Below are positions 32,388-43,498 of a stretch of DNA of 64,000 nucleotides, piece by piece. The position numbers and the translations under genes were made by a program. Under the pieces are notes generated by a model, which was not told the origin of the DNA, did not search any database, and saw only the letters and a list, made by a program, of their open reading frames with translations. The stretch comes from Symbiodinium natans (Eukaryota > Sar > Dinophyceae > Suessiales > Symbiodiniaceae): NCBI GenBank assembly GCA_905221605.1, contig CAJNDS010001213.1, positions 690,879 to 754,878 of the forward strand, given 5' to 3'. How positions within the stretch are numbered: position 1 is the first letter of the stretch; the number at the start of each line of letters is the position of its first letter.

Positions 32388-32636
32388 GTGCTCCGTTCGC
32401 TCGAGGAAACCGCTTTCTACATCCTGTACCTTTGGCCCGACAAATTGTTACAAGTCATTACAAGTCCTAACAATCTGGCTGCAGAGAGAAACACTCTGAT
32501 TTCATATGTGGATAGTAGAGCAACTTGCCCTGCAGAATATCAAGCCCCCAAAAAACAACAAATGTGTGATAAGATTACTACCTTTCCAATGTCCTTAAGG
32601 GAGGCAGGTCGCGAAGGCAATCTAGTTAACGAGTAA
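32388..32636 (+). CDS. Probable terminal exon, 82 codons
   Basis: Reads LRSLEETAFYILYLWPDKLL, QVITSPNNLAAERNTLISYV, then ends TAA. The sequence is balanced and non-repetitive, with one frame clearly favoured. No family recognised. Confidence 0.42.
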   Translation: MLRSLEETAFYILYLWPDKLLQVITSPNNLAAERNTLISYVDSRATCPAEYQAPKKQQMCDKITTFPMSLREAGREGNLVNE

Positions 32637-33067
32637 TCCGTACTGATCCCTAGGTAAGGTTCCCTGATTGCCTCCCTCTTTTTTGAACCGCCGCAAACCC
32701 GCAAACCCCAATCCCAAACCCGGAACCCTTTTTCGCGTAGCAATCGAATGGCGGATCGGGTCGGGGAGGCTCTGCATTCTGCAGTTATCCGCTTCCGTTT
32801 AGTGTAAGCTTCACGACTTTAGATGTAGGGCTCTGGGCCGGCGTACAGGGGCGTACGCATGCCATCGCCTCAACTCCACCTGTCTAACCGACAACACCTC
32901 ACTCAAAGTCAGGGATCTTTTGGCTTGAGGCAACCAGGGAAGTAGCTCCTGTTAGAAAGACTCCCCGCAGTTTAGGTTTAGGGTTAATATAGGGATGCAA
33001 ACCGCTCAAGTTAAGCCCTCAGAACCCTAGAGTTGGCAGGAAGGTCAGCCCAAAGCAGGCCATTTAC

Positions 33068-33985
33068 CTTCTGCAGTCTTTTGCGCAGGCGCCTCCGTTG
33101 TCGATTTGGGTTTCCGGGAGCTTTAAGGGGAGCCTCGGGAAGATTCGGGAAGTGCCCACAAGAGGCCGTGAAAACCTCTTCCCAATTAGGGGGCTGTAAG
33201 CACATGAAGAATGGATTCTCGCCTGTTTGCTGTATACCTGGCAGGTTCAAGAAGGATGTTGTCCAGGGATGTTTACAGTTGACAGTTCGGGTTGAATGAT
33301 GAGGGCGGAGGGATGTTTGAAGTTCATGATGTACTCCCCGTGCACAACATGCTTGCGCCGAAGCCTCTTTCCGAAGGCGCGCAATACCTCATTTCTTAAG
33401 CCCTGAGCCTTGCTAGCTTAAGATACAGCTTTTGCCTTCATGCGCTTAGCACAGAATGCTTGGACCTCTTGCTCCAACGAACCATCCGCGTAGTCACTGC
33501 TAAGGGGAAGGGGCTTGAAGCCAGCTCCTCCACGCCTCAACCCGACATTGGGGTTGACTTGGTGCAGGTGTTAGGGCTTTAGGTTATGCAACCTATAAGC
33601 AATAGGAATTTCTTCTTGAGAACTAAATCGCAAGCGCTAGGCCGCTAGACCCTCGCTGGAGGTCCAGTGCAGTGACCTTGGTTTGACATCATCTCTTGCG
33701 CCACTTCTTCGCCAAGCTTTGCAGGACCCAGGCCCTCACACCGGGTCAGGATCTGGGAATGGGGGGCTTAAAGCGTGCCAAACGGCGCTTTGTGACCGCG
33801 CAGCATGCAGTCTGCTGACCTACTCACCCAAGCCCGCGCTCGTACAAATCTCTCAGTCATGCGTTGCGTAAAGTTAGTTTTGCCAGGGGCTTGCACGTGC
33901 TTGCGCAGGCTCGCGTTTTGGGATTGCATGCAAGGAGCCCCACTGCCTGGAGACTGTATCTCTTTAAGCTCTGCTCGACACTCGT
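33068..33985 (-). CDS. Multi-exon minus-strand gene, unknown protein
   Basis: Exons in minus order: about 33985-33830 (KHVQAPGKTNFTQRMTERFV, donor GTGAGT); 33758-33679 (CEGLGPAKLGEEVAQEMMSN, donor GTCACT); 33499-33427 (DYADGSLEQEVQAFCAKRMK, donor GTATCT); 33402-33277 (LRNEVLRAFGKRLRRKHVVH, donor GTAAAC); 33237-33068 (YSKQARIHSSCAYSPLIGKR, donor GTAAAT). The last three join phase 0 to phase 0; the intron 33426-33403 is only 24 bases. A possible small exon near 33625 joins the second and third. Basic, helical. No family recognised. Confidence 0.5.
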
Positions 33986-34857
33986 AGCTTTTGCATAAAC
34001 TCTTTAATGCCAAGCCGCTAGCCCTTTCAGGCAGTCCCCACGGATCACCGTCCATGTGGCCTTGCACATCTGTAGTGGGATTCGAGCTTGATGCCCACAC
34101 GCGCCCGTCGCCCCCACCCCTTCCCTTCCTGACGCCCCCTTTGCCCCCCCACCCCCAATCCCACACTCCGAAGCCCTCTGAAGCCCGACACCATTAAACC
34201 CCACACCTACGCCGTTTGCAGCACGTCAACTCTTGAAGGCCCCAAGCTTCCCCTCGCTTCGAGAATTGTCGCATTGCGTGCTACAGGCCGTCAAGGGCCT
34301 TCACCCTCAGACTGGGTGGTCCGAATCCCAGGGCGGAGATGGTGTCAGGTTGGGGTTGAGGTTGGCGTTCAGGTTCAATGGGGAACTTAGGACGGTTAGG
34401 TTCACTACGGTCAGTACTTAGGGTTCCGGGTTTGGGTTTAGAGTTCGGGTTGATGTGTTCAGAAAAGGAAATTGTGGGATGTTGGGGGATTTCGATCTGT
34501 AGTGCTCGGGATTCTCGACTCACCACAAGGGCTGATCTAATTCTACGGGTACCACAAGCGAATAGAGGTCCAGAAAAGGACGATAAAATTTTGATCAACC
34601 CCCAATGTAACCACGGGCGTTCTTTCGTCCAGGACGACCGAAATCCCACGTGATTTGGGGTTTACATTGCAAGAAGAATGGAGACACCTGCCAGCCATCT
34701 TTTTTTGCTTCAGAACGAACCTAATGGGCAATTGACTTGCACTCTTGCTCCTTCAGTATTCATGTCACCCTCCCACCTTTTAGGGTTTAAGATTTAAGGC
34801 TTAGGGTTTTGGCCTCTTTCTCTCTCCCTTTCTCCTCCTCCCTCCACCAAACATTCC

Positions 34858-34966
34858 ATGGAAGAGGCCATGGTTCAACTCTGGCCCAAGCTTTGGGCTA
34901 GGATCTGGATTTCCGACCTTAGCAACCAAAGTGCCATAGGGTTACTGTCAGGCATTAAACCCTAGA
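34858..34966 (+). CDS. Short ATG frame after a pyrimidine tract
   Basis: Reads MEEAMVQLWPKLWARIWISD and ends TAG at 34964-34966. A CTCTTTCTCTCTCCC-like tract lies at 34812-34850. It could be a first exon. Confidence 0.33.
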
Positions 34967-35565
34967 TCCTCAAGCCCAATGTCAGTCGCCCTCCAACCTG
35001 GCAGCAAGTATTTACGTTGAGCTTGGAAAGCCTCTCTGAGACTAGGGCTTCGGGCCGCTTAGGGGTTTACAAGGGCTTCGGGATGCAGAGCTTTACTTTG
35101 CTGCAGTTGTTTGCATGGATTGGGTAGCCCGATTTAAAAAAAGTGACGCTGAGAATCTTCACTCTCATGGTTGTCCGGAGAGTTTTGTGCCAAGCAGGAC
35201 GAAAAGTGCATGACTTTCTGCCCGACTCTAGGTCGCGCTTGGCGCTCTTTCGGCCAACGGCGATGCTCACACTGCAGACGTGGTTGAGCTATGCGACTTG
35301 CATTCACCTCAACACTATAAACCCTAAACATTCATCCCTGAGCCCTACCTAAACCCAATCCGTACACCTGCGCAGCTTCGGGCTGGCGAGGTGAATCGAT
35401 CGTTGACAGCTGCGACTTCGCACGCTTGTCTACCCTCGACATCGCGCCTGCTGGCTCACAAGATAGGTTGGGATGGTCAGGCTTAGTACCCTAAACCTTC
35501 AAGCCGAAAAGGGTCTGAAGGTTGAAAAGATTCAGTGCTTCAAGTTTTAGGTCTGAGGGTTTGTG

Positions 35566-35692
35566 GCTTCAAGGGGTTGGGCTGGGGTTTATTACTGACT
35601 GTCGGGCTTGGAAGGATAGGTTTGAGTGAGGCTTCAAGGGTTTTGGGCTGGGTTTACTACTGACTGTCGGGCTTGGAAGGATAGGTTTGAGG
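35566..35692. repeat. Tandem duplication, about 64-bp unit
   Basis: Two copies share TGACTGTCGGGCTTGGAAGG and flanking GGCTTCAAGG words, offset by about 64 bases. Low divergence suggests a recent event. Confidence 0.9.
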
Positions 35693-36104
35693 GTAGAGTG
35701 CAGGATTCTGGATAAGGACTTAGGGGTTTTAGGATCCCATCCCATCCGGGGCGGATGGGGGTTCAGGTGGGAAGTTTCCTGTATGGGCTGTATCGGGCCT
35801 ATGCGGGCCCTGTCTGTGCTGTTCATAACAGGCTTGTGCGGCGGTAACTGTCCCGAAGTCCAAGTCGTTGCCCAAGCACTGGTTGCTCCTACGTCTAGGC
35901 CCAACGCCATTAGAAACCCTGAGCCTTGAGCCCTCAATCCCAAACCCCTCGTAGACCCATGGGTCTCCCACAAAGGCCGTTTCGGGTTTAGGATCTTATG
36001 GGGCTTAGGGGAGGTCCATTCCCTTTGTTTTGTGTTGAAGCTTACGTAATATGGCTAGGGCAGGGCTTAGGGTTTCGGCATGTTCCGGGTTTAGGGTCCT
36101 CCAA

Positions 36105-36384
36105 ATAGCTCTACGGCTATTCCTGAGGTTAGATCCATATTCGCAGTTTCTTCAAGAAAGAAATCAGGGATGACCCCCAAATATGCTCCTAGCCTAGGAA
36201 GTTCCCCCGCAACCTTAAGCACCCATTTATAGGCCCGTTTCACCCTAACCGCGCAAACCAGTGTACCTTCCGAGGCAGCTGCTGCGGGCGCTGTCCCGGC
36301 TGCCGCTGCTGAGGGCGCCTCAGGCAAGGCGGAAGAGAGACCGGGGTCTTCGGAGATGGGCTTATAGTAGGGCTTGGGAGCCAC
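36105..36384 (-). CDS. Minus-strand open frame, 93 codons
   Basis: Reads YYKPISEDPGLSSALPEAPS, an Ala-rich linker, then VRVKRAYKWVLKVAGELPRL and VIPDFFLEETANMDLTSGIA. Highly protein-like: a disordered linker followed by a folded segment. The plus strand is closed in most frames. The start is not an ATG, so it is an exon. From 36390 to 37238 the sequence is CCCTAAA-like spacer with nothing I can support. Confidence 0.48.
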
Positions 36385-37238
36385 CTAAGGCCTTGAGCCC
36401 TTGAACCTAACCCCTCGAACCCCTTGACCCCCTCAAACCCCTTACTCCCAAACCCTGAAACTCCCTCGACGCGCCTAACCCTTCAACCCCAAGGCAGCCC
36501 CGAGCCCTCGACGCCCACTAAATCGTTAAAGTCCCCCAGCCCTGAAGCACATGTCTAAAAGTTAATAAGTACGCCGATAGACAAAATCATAAGACATGGC
36601 ACAGGTTAAACCAACTAACCCTCAAGCCAAACAGCCCTCAAGCCACCTAACCTTTAACCCCTCTCATCCCCTCAACCCCCGACTCCCCAACCTCCCAGGC
36701 CCCCCAATGTCCCTGCCAATCCCCCTTCTTCCCCACCTCAATACCCTTAAACTCTTGAACTCCGTTCTGAACCCACCCCGTACCCTAACACCCTAGGCCC
36801 TAAGACCACCCTTGACCTTCTAATCCTTTGAGCCTCAAGCCATCCACCCCCACCCCCCCCACACACACACCCAATATGTTGATGCGTTTTTGTTCGCGTT
36901 GTCCTCGTCTTTGCTTATTCAACGCTTGAACGCTAAATCCTAAACTCTAAACCATTCTACACCCGAAACCCCTGCTCTGTCAACCTTAAACCCGTAGCTG
37001 GAAAAATGCCCAAAAAACTCTAACCCTACACCCTCAATCTGTTAAGCCGGCTCATTGGCATGCATAGTTGGCATTGGGGATACGGGTAAGGTAGCTGCTA
37101 CAACTGGTTGTGGGCACTTGTAGCCCTTCTTACAACTCACGACCCAAACCCCAAACCCTGTGAGGCCTTAAACTCTCAACTGTAAACCCCAGGCACGAAA
37201 CCTTAAACCCGACGAAACCCCAACCTCCTAAACCCGGG

Positions 37239-37302
37239 AGGCCGCCGAGTCCTTGGCCTGGCGCGTGCTGGAAGATCCTGGGGGCCGCTCGCCGTCTTCC
37301 AG
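37239..37302 (+). CDS. GC-rich exon
   Basis: After CCGGGAG: EAAESLAWRVLEDPGGRSPS, ending at GTTGGAGG. It stands out by GC content from the spacer. Confidence 0.45.
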
Positions 37303-37852
37303 GTTGGAGGTTAGGGTTTGGGGCTTGGAGTTTAGGGTTTGAGGGCTACATAGGATTTAGGGCTGAGGTTTACTTGCAGGTTCACGGGTAGGGATAAGAA
37401 GCCCGTGCCCTTCTAGCCCGCTATACCTCGCCATGAGCCTCCACTGATCGAGCCGGGTTTCCCGAATACCCTGTGGACTCTACGAGCGTAAGGTCTGTTT
37501 ATTCTTGGGGTGTGGGGAGTCGTGTCTACGGGATAGCTTTTGGGGATGAATGGCCCTCCGCTCCAAGCCCAAGGCTTTGCCACACCCGATCTCCTCTTGG
37601 CAGTGCATTCTGCCATCAGCTTACACTGCGGCTTGGCAAAAAGCCGAAGTCCTGCAAGCCCCCTCAACCCTTGACCCTAAACACAAAAACCTTAACCAGC
37701 TCAACCCCGATACTTCACACCACCTCTCCCGGTCCACACCCCATGCTGTGCTGGCTTCTGCCAACAGACCCCTTTTGGGTTTGGTGTTCAGGCTTTGGGG
37801 TGCTCAGGGCCGCAGGGTTTGTGGGGGCGTTGCTTGGAGGATTGGGAATCTA

Positions 37853-38074
37853 GAGTGGCACTGCAAGTTTAGAATTCCTTTCATGGGGGTACCCCAAAAA
37901 AACTGCCCCCATCTTCGGCATCATGATTGGCAGAGGTTTGAGTTCAATGTCACAAGACTCACATCTAGGGCGGCTCGGGCTCCTTTGCCCGCAGTTTTTT
38001 GTCGGTTATAAGGAAAATTCTTGCAGCATGAGAAGATCGTCGTTGGCGGGTCGGATGTTTTGCACACACAGCTA
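37853..38074 (+). CDS. Terminal-exon-like block, 73 codons
   Basis: After GGGAATCTAG: SGTASLEFLSWGYPKKTAPI, then FGIMIGRGLSSMSQDSHLGR, continuing to a TAA at about 38072-38074. Another plus frame of similar length ends at 38011. It overlaps the start of the tandem repeat at 38033. Confidence 0.35.
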
Positions 38075-38280
38075 AAACTTGAGGAGCTGTGTTGCGGGAA
38101 TCGTGTTTTTGGGGTTTCCCATCTTCAGATCGTCGTTGGCAAGGTCTCTTTTTGAAAAACAGCTGAACTCTCGAGATTCTGCATTGCGGAAATCATGTTT
38201 TGATGATTTCCTATCTTTAGACGGTCTGACTTTTAAAAGTATGCGACGGGAATCATTGTTTGCATGGACGTTATCATCGT
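38033..38280. repeat. Imperfect tandem repeat, about 92-bp unit
   Basis: Unit starts near 38033 and 38126 (AGATCGTCGTTGGC) and 38218 (AGACGGTCTG), each ending in a GGAATC/GGAAATC-then-TTTCC-like segment. The period is not a multiple of three, so frames through it do not encode a protein repeat. Confidence 0.75.
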
Positions 38281-38384
38281 TCCGGCATGTGGCTGTGGCC
38301 AATGAAGGCACTGGGCAACAAGTGCGGGCAAACGAGCCCGATGCAGCCCGGAGCTAGGTATGAGCGCCTGGGTAAGGTTAGGGT

Positions 38385-38558
38385 TTATGGTTTAGGAGCA
38401 TGCTCTTGAAACCCTTCCCCACAGAACCCGTGCAGAATCCTAACGTCACGTCTTGCGGTCTGAACCCCGGGGATGAGCACTTGTCAACCCTACCTCTTCC
38501 TATTCTGTGGCATAGACCCTTTGTCGATTGAGATAAACATGCACGGATGCACGGAACC
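38385..38558 (-). CDS. Minus-strand exon
   Basis: Reads CIRACLSQSTKGLCHRIGRG, then RVDKCSSPGFRPQDVTLG, ending near CTAAACC words. Open for about 57 codons. Confidence 0.36.
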
Positions 38559-38654
38559 TCCCTGAACCTTAGCCACAAATCAAAGGTTCGTTCAGCGTCT
38601 TCAGAACTTCAGAACTTTTCAGAACTTCGGAGACCCTTTTTTTTTGGTTTTCAG

Positions 38655-38991
38655 GTGACATGCCCAACTCCGGCATCAGCGACAGTTTGTTTCGCTCCTT
38701 CGCGGCGCTGCTCTCCCAGGCCTTCAAATCGCTCCGCGAACCCGGCACTCCTAGGCCCTGAACTTCCTGAACATACTTCTGAACATCAGAACGCAGACGG
38801 ATGTTTATCGATCACCACAAAACACCGACCAAGTCGAATCCCCTTCTCAAAGGGCCCCGAGTTTCTCAACCCACCCCCCTACAAAAGCTTCAATGCTTTC
38901 TGCTTTCAGTCGTCCCCAAAGAGACAGAGAATCCCCAAAGGCGAGGCGCAGCATACTAGGCCAGACTCCCAAGCCCATATTCTTGTATTTG
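38655..38991 (+). CDS. Two plus-strand exon-like blocks
   Basis: 38655-38760 follows TTTTCAG and reads MPNSGISDSLFRSFAALLSQ then AFKSLREPG, to a stop. 38911-38990 follows GCTTTCAG and reads SSPKRQRIPKGEAQHTRPDS, ending at GTTACG. The span is open in more than one frame. Confidence 0.36.
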
Positions 38992-39493
38992 TTACGTCCT
39001 TAAACCCTCAAAACCCCCATTCCTGATGTATTTCTCCCTTAGCGTTCTGAAGCCTTAGCAGGGTTGGCTTCGAACCCGGCGCTCAGTTTCGGATGGCTTT
39101 CAGTAGCATTACTGGGCCCCAGGCCTTAGGGTTTAGAGTTGCGCTTTTCCGCCAAAGTCCACCGACCTGGCCTCCCAACACCGAGTAGGACACCCGAAAC
39201 TCAGCCCTAAACTCCTTCTGGACCTTGCGCCCAAGACCGGAGCACCAGCGTCCATGCCAATGCCAACCAGAGCACGCCCCTGAAAGAGCTGTGAGAGTGC
39301 AACCCCAAAGCCCGCCAAAATCCCCTCCGGTCAGGAGCTGGCAGCTGGTAACAGGCTGGAGTTTGGGCTTACTTTCGGCTTGGCTGTGCGCAGGATTCGG
39401 AGATCTATCGTAAGTCCTCATATGTGTTTAGGGGCTTAGGAGGGTTCTGGTGCAGACACCACATATCACCTACTTAATCCTAAGCCCTTAACC

Positions 39494-39685
39494 ATGGCAA
39501 GTGGGTTTTTAGGGACAACGGACCTCCGAGTAAGGCATCTTTTGGGGGGGTCGATGGTCGCACAGATCTGGGTCCAGTTTGTGTTGGTAATACAGGGTCT
39601 TAGGTTTACGGAACATAAGAATAGGCGCCCAATTGAACCTCGAAAAGGCACAGTTGCACTGCCTGTAGATTCTCAATGGGTTTAA
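39494..39685 (+). CDS. ATG frame, 63 codons
   Basis: MASGFLGTTDLRVRHLLGGS ... EHKNRRPIEPRKGTVALPVD, ending TAA. A stretch near 39590 (CAG then GGTCTTAGG) may be a donor. The minus strand is open in two frames. Confidence 0.3.
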   Translation: MASGFLGTTDLRVRHLLGGSMVAQIWVQFVLVIQGLRFTEHKNRRPIEPRKGTVALPVDSQWV

Positions 39686-39792
39686 CCCTACACTCGACAC
39701 CCAAAAGTCTTAACACCAAAGGCCCCAAATCTCAAACCCCAAACTCTAAACCCACCCTGAACCCCAGACCCGAAACCTATTAAACGGCGCAG

Positions 39793-39860
39793 GCTGTCCA
39801 TGTTGACGGCATCAGAGCTCATTATGGCTGTGAGCACGCTGAGCAAGGCACGGTCGTCTA
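39793..39860 (+). CDS. Exon with FASTK/RAP-like repeat motif
   Basis: Between GGCGCAG and GTGCCT: LSMLTASELIMAVSTLSKAR. The pattern lt..eLi.a.s.Lska matches a single FASTK/RAP-like helical unit. Possible companions: 40033-40081 (SNPVGPASPPVDLSH, donor GTAAAC) and 40151-40226. Confidence 0.42.
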
Positions 39861-40150
39861 GTGCCTAGGGCTTCTGTCCAAAAGTTTCGAGCTTAGGGCT
39901 TAGCATTCAAGACCCTAAAGACAAAGCGCTACGCTCCTAAATCCTGAACCCAGAACGCTCCAGACAACAAGCCCCTGAATCCCACACCCAAAGTTCAAAA
40001 CCCCTGAGCCCCAACGTCCCACCCAAGAAGCTTGCAAGTAATCCTGTGGGACCGGCCTCGCCCCCTGTGGACCTATCACACGGTAAACCCTGATTCTCCC
40101 CAAGAAGGTTCGTTGACCCCAACCATTACTACTAAGGTTTAGGGTTTAAC

Positions 40151-40226
40151 AGGCAATGTCATCGATGCACGTGCCGCAAACCGGGCACCCTGATTCAACG
40201 AAGTCAAGGATGACAACCGCAAAGGT
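40151..40226 (+). CDS. Exon-like block
   Basis: Reads AMSSMHVPQTGHPDSTKSRM then TTAK, ending at GTCACA. Acceptor TTTAACAG. Confidence 0.33.
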
Positions 40227-40317
40227 CACAGACTGTTTGTGAAATTCCTTCAGCCCCGATCACTAAGCCACTAAGCTCGATGCCCTAAACTTCCAGACCT
40301 GAGCCCTGAGCCCAAAA

Positions 40318-40492
40318 CATCTTGAACATTCTCGAACGAGGCGGCGTGCTCCGAGGAGGTGCCCTTAATCTGCCTCGAGTTTAGGGTGTAAACGGTGTAG
40401 GGTTGAGGGGGTTCAGGGGTGAGTATCCTATGACTATCCTTTGCACTCTTAGAAGGCGCATTTTGTTGCCTTCTCAACGAGTAGTCTGGCTG
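40318..40492 (-). CDS. Two minus-strand exon-like blocks
   Basis: 40492-40427 follows GCCAG and reads DYSLRRQQNAPSKSAKDSHR. 40371-40318 follows CGAGGCAG and reads IKGTSSEHAASFENVQ. TTTAGGG-like words lie between. Confidence 0.35.
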
Positions 40493-40759
40493 GGAGTTAG
40501 GGTTTACGACTCGGATCCTGGTGTAGGGTTTAGGAATTCGGGCGTTACGGTTGACGAGTAGGGGATTTGGGGGGTGTTGGTGCAAGAAACCTTTAACGCT
40601 AAAGCCGGCTTGCAGATTCAAGGTCTAGGGACTTAGGGCTGAGGATCCGAGCAGGCTCAGAAGGTTTTGGGGTTTGGGGTTTCCCTTGTAGGTTGCAGGG
40701 TGTAGGGTACAGGGGGATGGGTGAGTGCTCTAAGACCAGGGTACCAATTCGGGATCCGT

Positions 40760-41030
40760 GCCGAAAAAGGGGCCCTGGATGTCTGGAGATGGTGGGCAAG
40801 CTGGCCCACAACATTTTCGGGCAGCCCCTGTTGCTGGTCGGCCCGGCTGGAGCACCTCTGAACTACCGGTCAGGTGTCTGAGGTTGCAGCGACTTCTCAG
40901 TTTTCAAGCCATCCCCCAACCGACACCGAAGCCTTTCAACAGCTACGAACCTCTTGGACGCCCCATTGAAGGGCGTTCGAGAGCTTCTGGCGCCTCCAAA
41001 ACTGGCTTTGGGCACCGAATTACTAAACCC
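40760..41030 (+). CDS. Two exon-like blocks
   Basis: 40760-40870 reads LEMVGKLAHNIFGQPLLLVG then PAGAPLNYRS, ending at GTGTCTG. From 40889 (after GGTTGCAG) two frames are open: one reads NLLDAPLKGVRELLAPPKLA, the other AIPQPTPKPFNSYEPLGRPI. Confidence 0.36.
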
Positions 41031-41117
41031 TACAACCACAAGGCAACGGCTACGAAGGAAGGAGGGTTCCCGTAAACCCTGACCAGAACCCAGTCCCATA
41101 CCAGGATTGCAGGCTGC

Positions 41118-41270
41118 ATGCTGTTTGGGGCCATGTGGGAGTTGTAAATACTGGGGATTCCAGGGCAGCCAGAGTCCACGGGCCTCGTAGGCCGCCTGGA
41201 ACGCTGTCACCAGCCAAGCGACAGCCCTGTTGGCGGAGCTGTCGCCAGATCTGGGCCGCGCCGCGGCTCA
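41118..41270 (-). CDS. Minus-strand exon
   Basis: Reads AVAWLVTAFQAAYEARGLWL then PWNPQYLQLPHGPKQ. GC-rich. The plus strand is open but gives an Arg/Pro-rich peptide. Confidence 0.36.
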
Positions 41271-41423
41271 GAGCTTGGGGCTTGGGTAGCCGATTCGAAC
41301 TCAGGCCCCAAACTTGATTCAGGGGTTCAAAAAAGGGTATCCTACGATTCCATTCAAACCTGTTTGGGGAGGAGGGGGCTGGAGGGGGAGGTTACACGCA
41401 TTGAACCCAAGGAAGCGAGCTCC

Positions 41424-41498
41424 AGACTCTGCTCCACGCCATGCTGGTGGTGCTGAGCGCCTGCGCGCGTCACCAGCTCCAGGAGATCGAGTCCTGGG
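41424..41498 (+). CDS. GC-rich exon, helical
   Basis: Reads LQTLLHAMLVVLSACARHQL then QEIESW, ending at GTGCGT. A clear helix with coding composition. A block at 41519-41584 (NMFKIPERDEFIRTELSLR) follows closely in another frame. Confidence 0.47.
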
Positions 41499-41768
41499 TG
41501 CGTTTTCGGATCTCAACTGGGATGTAAACAACATGTTTAAAATCCCTGAAAGGGATGAATTCATTAGAACAGAGCTGAGTCTTCGGGTTTCGGGCTTAGG
41601 GCTTTAGAATTCGGGAATTGCGGTGTTTTAGGGTTACTGTAGGGGTTTCTCCGCACAAGAAGGATCTACAACTGATCTGCAGTTCGGGGGGCAGGGGAGG
41701 AGGGGAGTCGAACCCTAAACCCTGAACCCTTTGGTAGGTATATATCTTTAGACTTTGTGGTGTGTAGC

Positions 41769-41853
41769 TGATCGCAAAGTGCAGGACGGAAACCTCTTCA
41801 GGGCCACGCTCTTTGGCTTCATTAAAGATGGCGCCCTTACACCTTGGACTTGA
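41769..41853 (+). CDS. Terminal exon-like block
   Basis: After GTGTGTAG: ADRKVQDGNLFRATLFGFIK then DGALTPWT and TGA. Confidence 0.38.
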
Positions 41854-42049
41854 AACCAGGGCTCAGGGTTGATGCCGAAGAGCCACGAAGAGCCAGCGTA
41901 GGACTGAACCCTAAATTGAGCACACGAGCACTTAAACAACCAGACCAAATCTACAAACTAAACCCAAAAAGTATCCTCCGGACGTTCGGGGCTCCTGAAC
42001 TTAAACCTTTATCTGCCAAGTTTCCTAGACCCGAAACTCGAAACCTACC

Positions 42050-42182
42050 AACAGTCCGAAGCTATTACGAGGGTCTTTTCGATGCGACGAGTGCCGTTTC
42101 CCCGGCTCGGCTGCGTTCCTTTGGAAGGGTTGTAAATATCCACTCCGGCACTTCCTACTTCCTGTGGGTTGCCGGAAAATAG
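42050..42182 (+). CDS. Coding-like block, frame uncertain
   Basis: One frame reads SYYEGLFDATSAVSPARLRS and ends at TAG 42182. Another frame runs past that stop. The minus strand is open too. Confidence 0.27.
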
Positions 42183-42410
42183 GAAGCTCTTTGTGGTTCC
42201 TCAAAAAATGGATTTGTAGTTTGGTGCGTGCACGAAGCGGTACCGCTGTTGGAGAAGGCTCCGCAAGCGGGCGGTTGGGGCCCTCAACATCCCTAAAGCC
42301 CGACACCGCCGGGCATTCGCTCGGCGGAATTTGTGGCACCGAAAGCCCTTCGAACCCTAAAGCCTAAACCCCTAAGCCGCAAGCCCTCTGAGCTCTGAAT
42401 CCTCAAAGGT

Positions 42411-42640
42411 ATGCGTGGTTGTCCCGACTGCACGACGGAAGCTTCGTCGCCACGGAGAGATGGCACCTGCTGGCAGAGGCACTCCAGACCCTTCACGCAC
42501 TTTGCCTCCCTCTCTTTCCGGGTTTTCGTTCCACTGTTTTGTGGCGCCTGCTGGCATCCTGGCGTAAGCATGGTGCTGTAGAGTTGGTGTCACTAGCTTG
42601 GTTTGCTCTTTCGCTTTGTTTCGTCTTCATATGTGGAGAG
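42411..42640 (+). CDS. Helical exon, possible FASTK/RAP-like
   Basis: Reads WLSRLHDGSFVATERWHLLA, EALQTLHALCLPLF and VLWRLLASWRKHGAVELV. The Leu/Ala helix spacing is in keeping with FASTK/RAP-like repeats but less specific. It runs into a GAGA-rich tract at 42636-42730, where coding cannot be judged. Confidence 0.38.
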
Positions 42641-43165
42641 AGCACGAGAGAGCCAGAGCAAGAGAGAGCAAGAGAGAGCGAGTGAGAGAGACAGAGGGAG
42701 GGAGGGCGAGAGAGAGAGAGAGAGAGAGAAACAGCAACAAGCAAAAAGGAGAGAGCGCGGGGAGGAAGGGGAGTGGTAATGGACCTGCTCTGATGAACCT
42801 TGAGGACCCCTAAGCCCATCAGTCCATGCTTCCCCGAAACGCTGTACACCTTTGAAACCCGGAAACCCAAACCCTAAGACTACCCGAAGTATGCCCTAAA
42901 TACCCTTTAAGTACTGAACCAAGATGCCCCCAAGCTGGCAGGATGTCGTGCGCCAGGCTCGGCCTCCTAGGACCGGGTTTAAAAGGCTTGGGGGTGAGGG
43001 CGCTCTGAGGGGGGTTTAGGGGTCTAAAAGGGCTTCAAAGCGTTTCAGATGTTCTGGGTCTAGGAATCCAAAATGATCTACATTTGCCTCCGTTGTTTGG
43101 TTTAAGCTACGGGGGTTCAGGGCTTGGGGTCTTTAACGTTAGTTTCTACTGCTTTGCGGTGCAGG

Positions 43166-43447
43166 GTGGTCCATGGAACCCCTCGCCACACAGACGAACG
43201 CCAAAGGGTTTACTGGAGAGCTTTGGCAACATATATCTGAATAGAAATTCAGCGACCAGAAAAGATGAGTCTGAAAGTGACGATTTGGCTTATTCAACCT
43301 ACCAGGTTGCTCTAGCACGGGCTCAGGTCTAAGCGTTACTGTAGCGTTTTGGCCGAAAGAGCAAACACCTGCCTTCTGAGCTGCCCAAGTGACTGCATCG
43401 TTCCCTTTCCGAACTTGTTTGAAGAATTCACTGAACTCATCTTGCAC
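43166..43447. CDS. Coding-like segment, strand unresolved
   Basis: Minus strand, 43447-43376: QDEFSEFFKQVRKGNDAVTW, with the same frame staying open to 43139 (102 codons). Plus strand, 43166-43329: LLESFGNIYLNRNSATRKDE ... SDDLAYSTYQVALARAQ, ending at GTCTAAG. Both are strongly protein-like; overlap on both strands is unlikely. Confidence 0.35.
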
Positions 43448-43498
43448 TTAAAGTCTGTAAACCCCGATTGTTAAACCCTAAACCTCCACGTTGTACAG

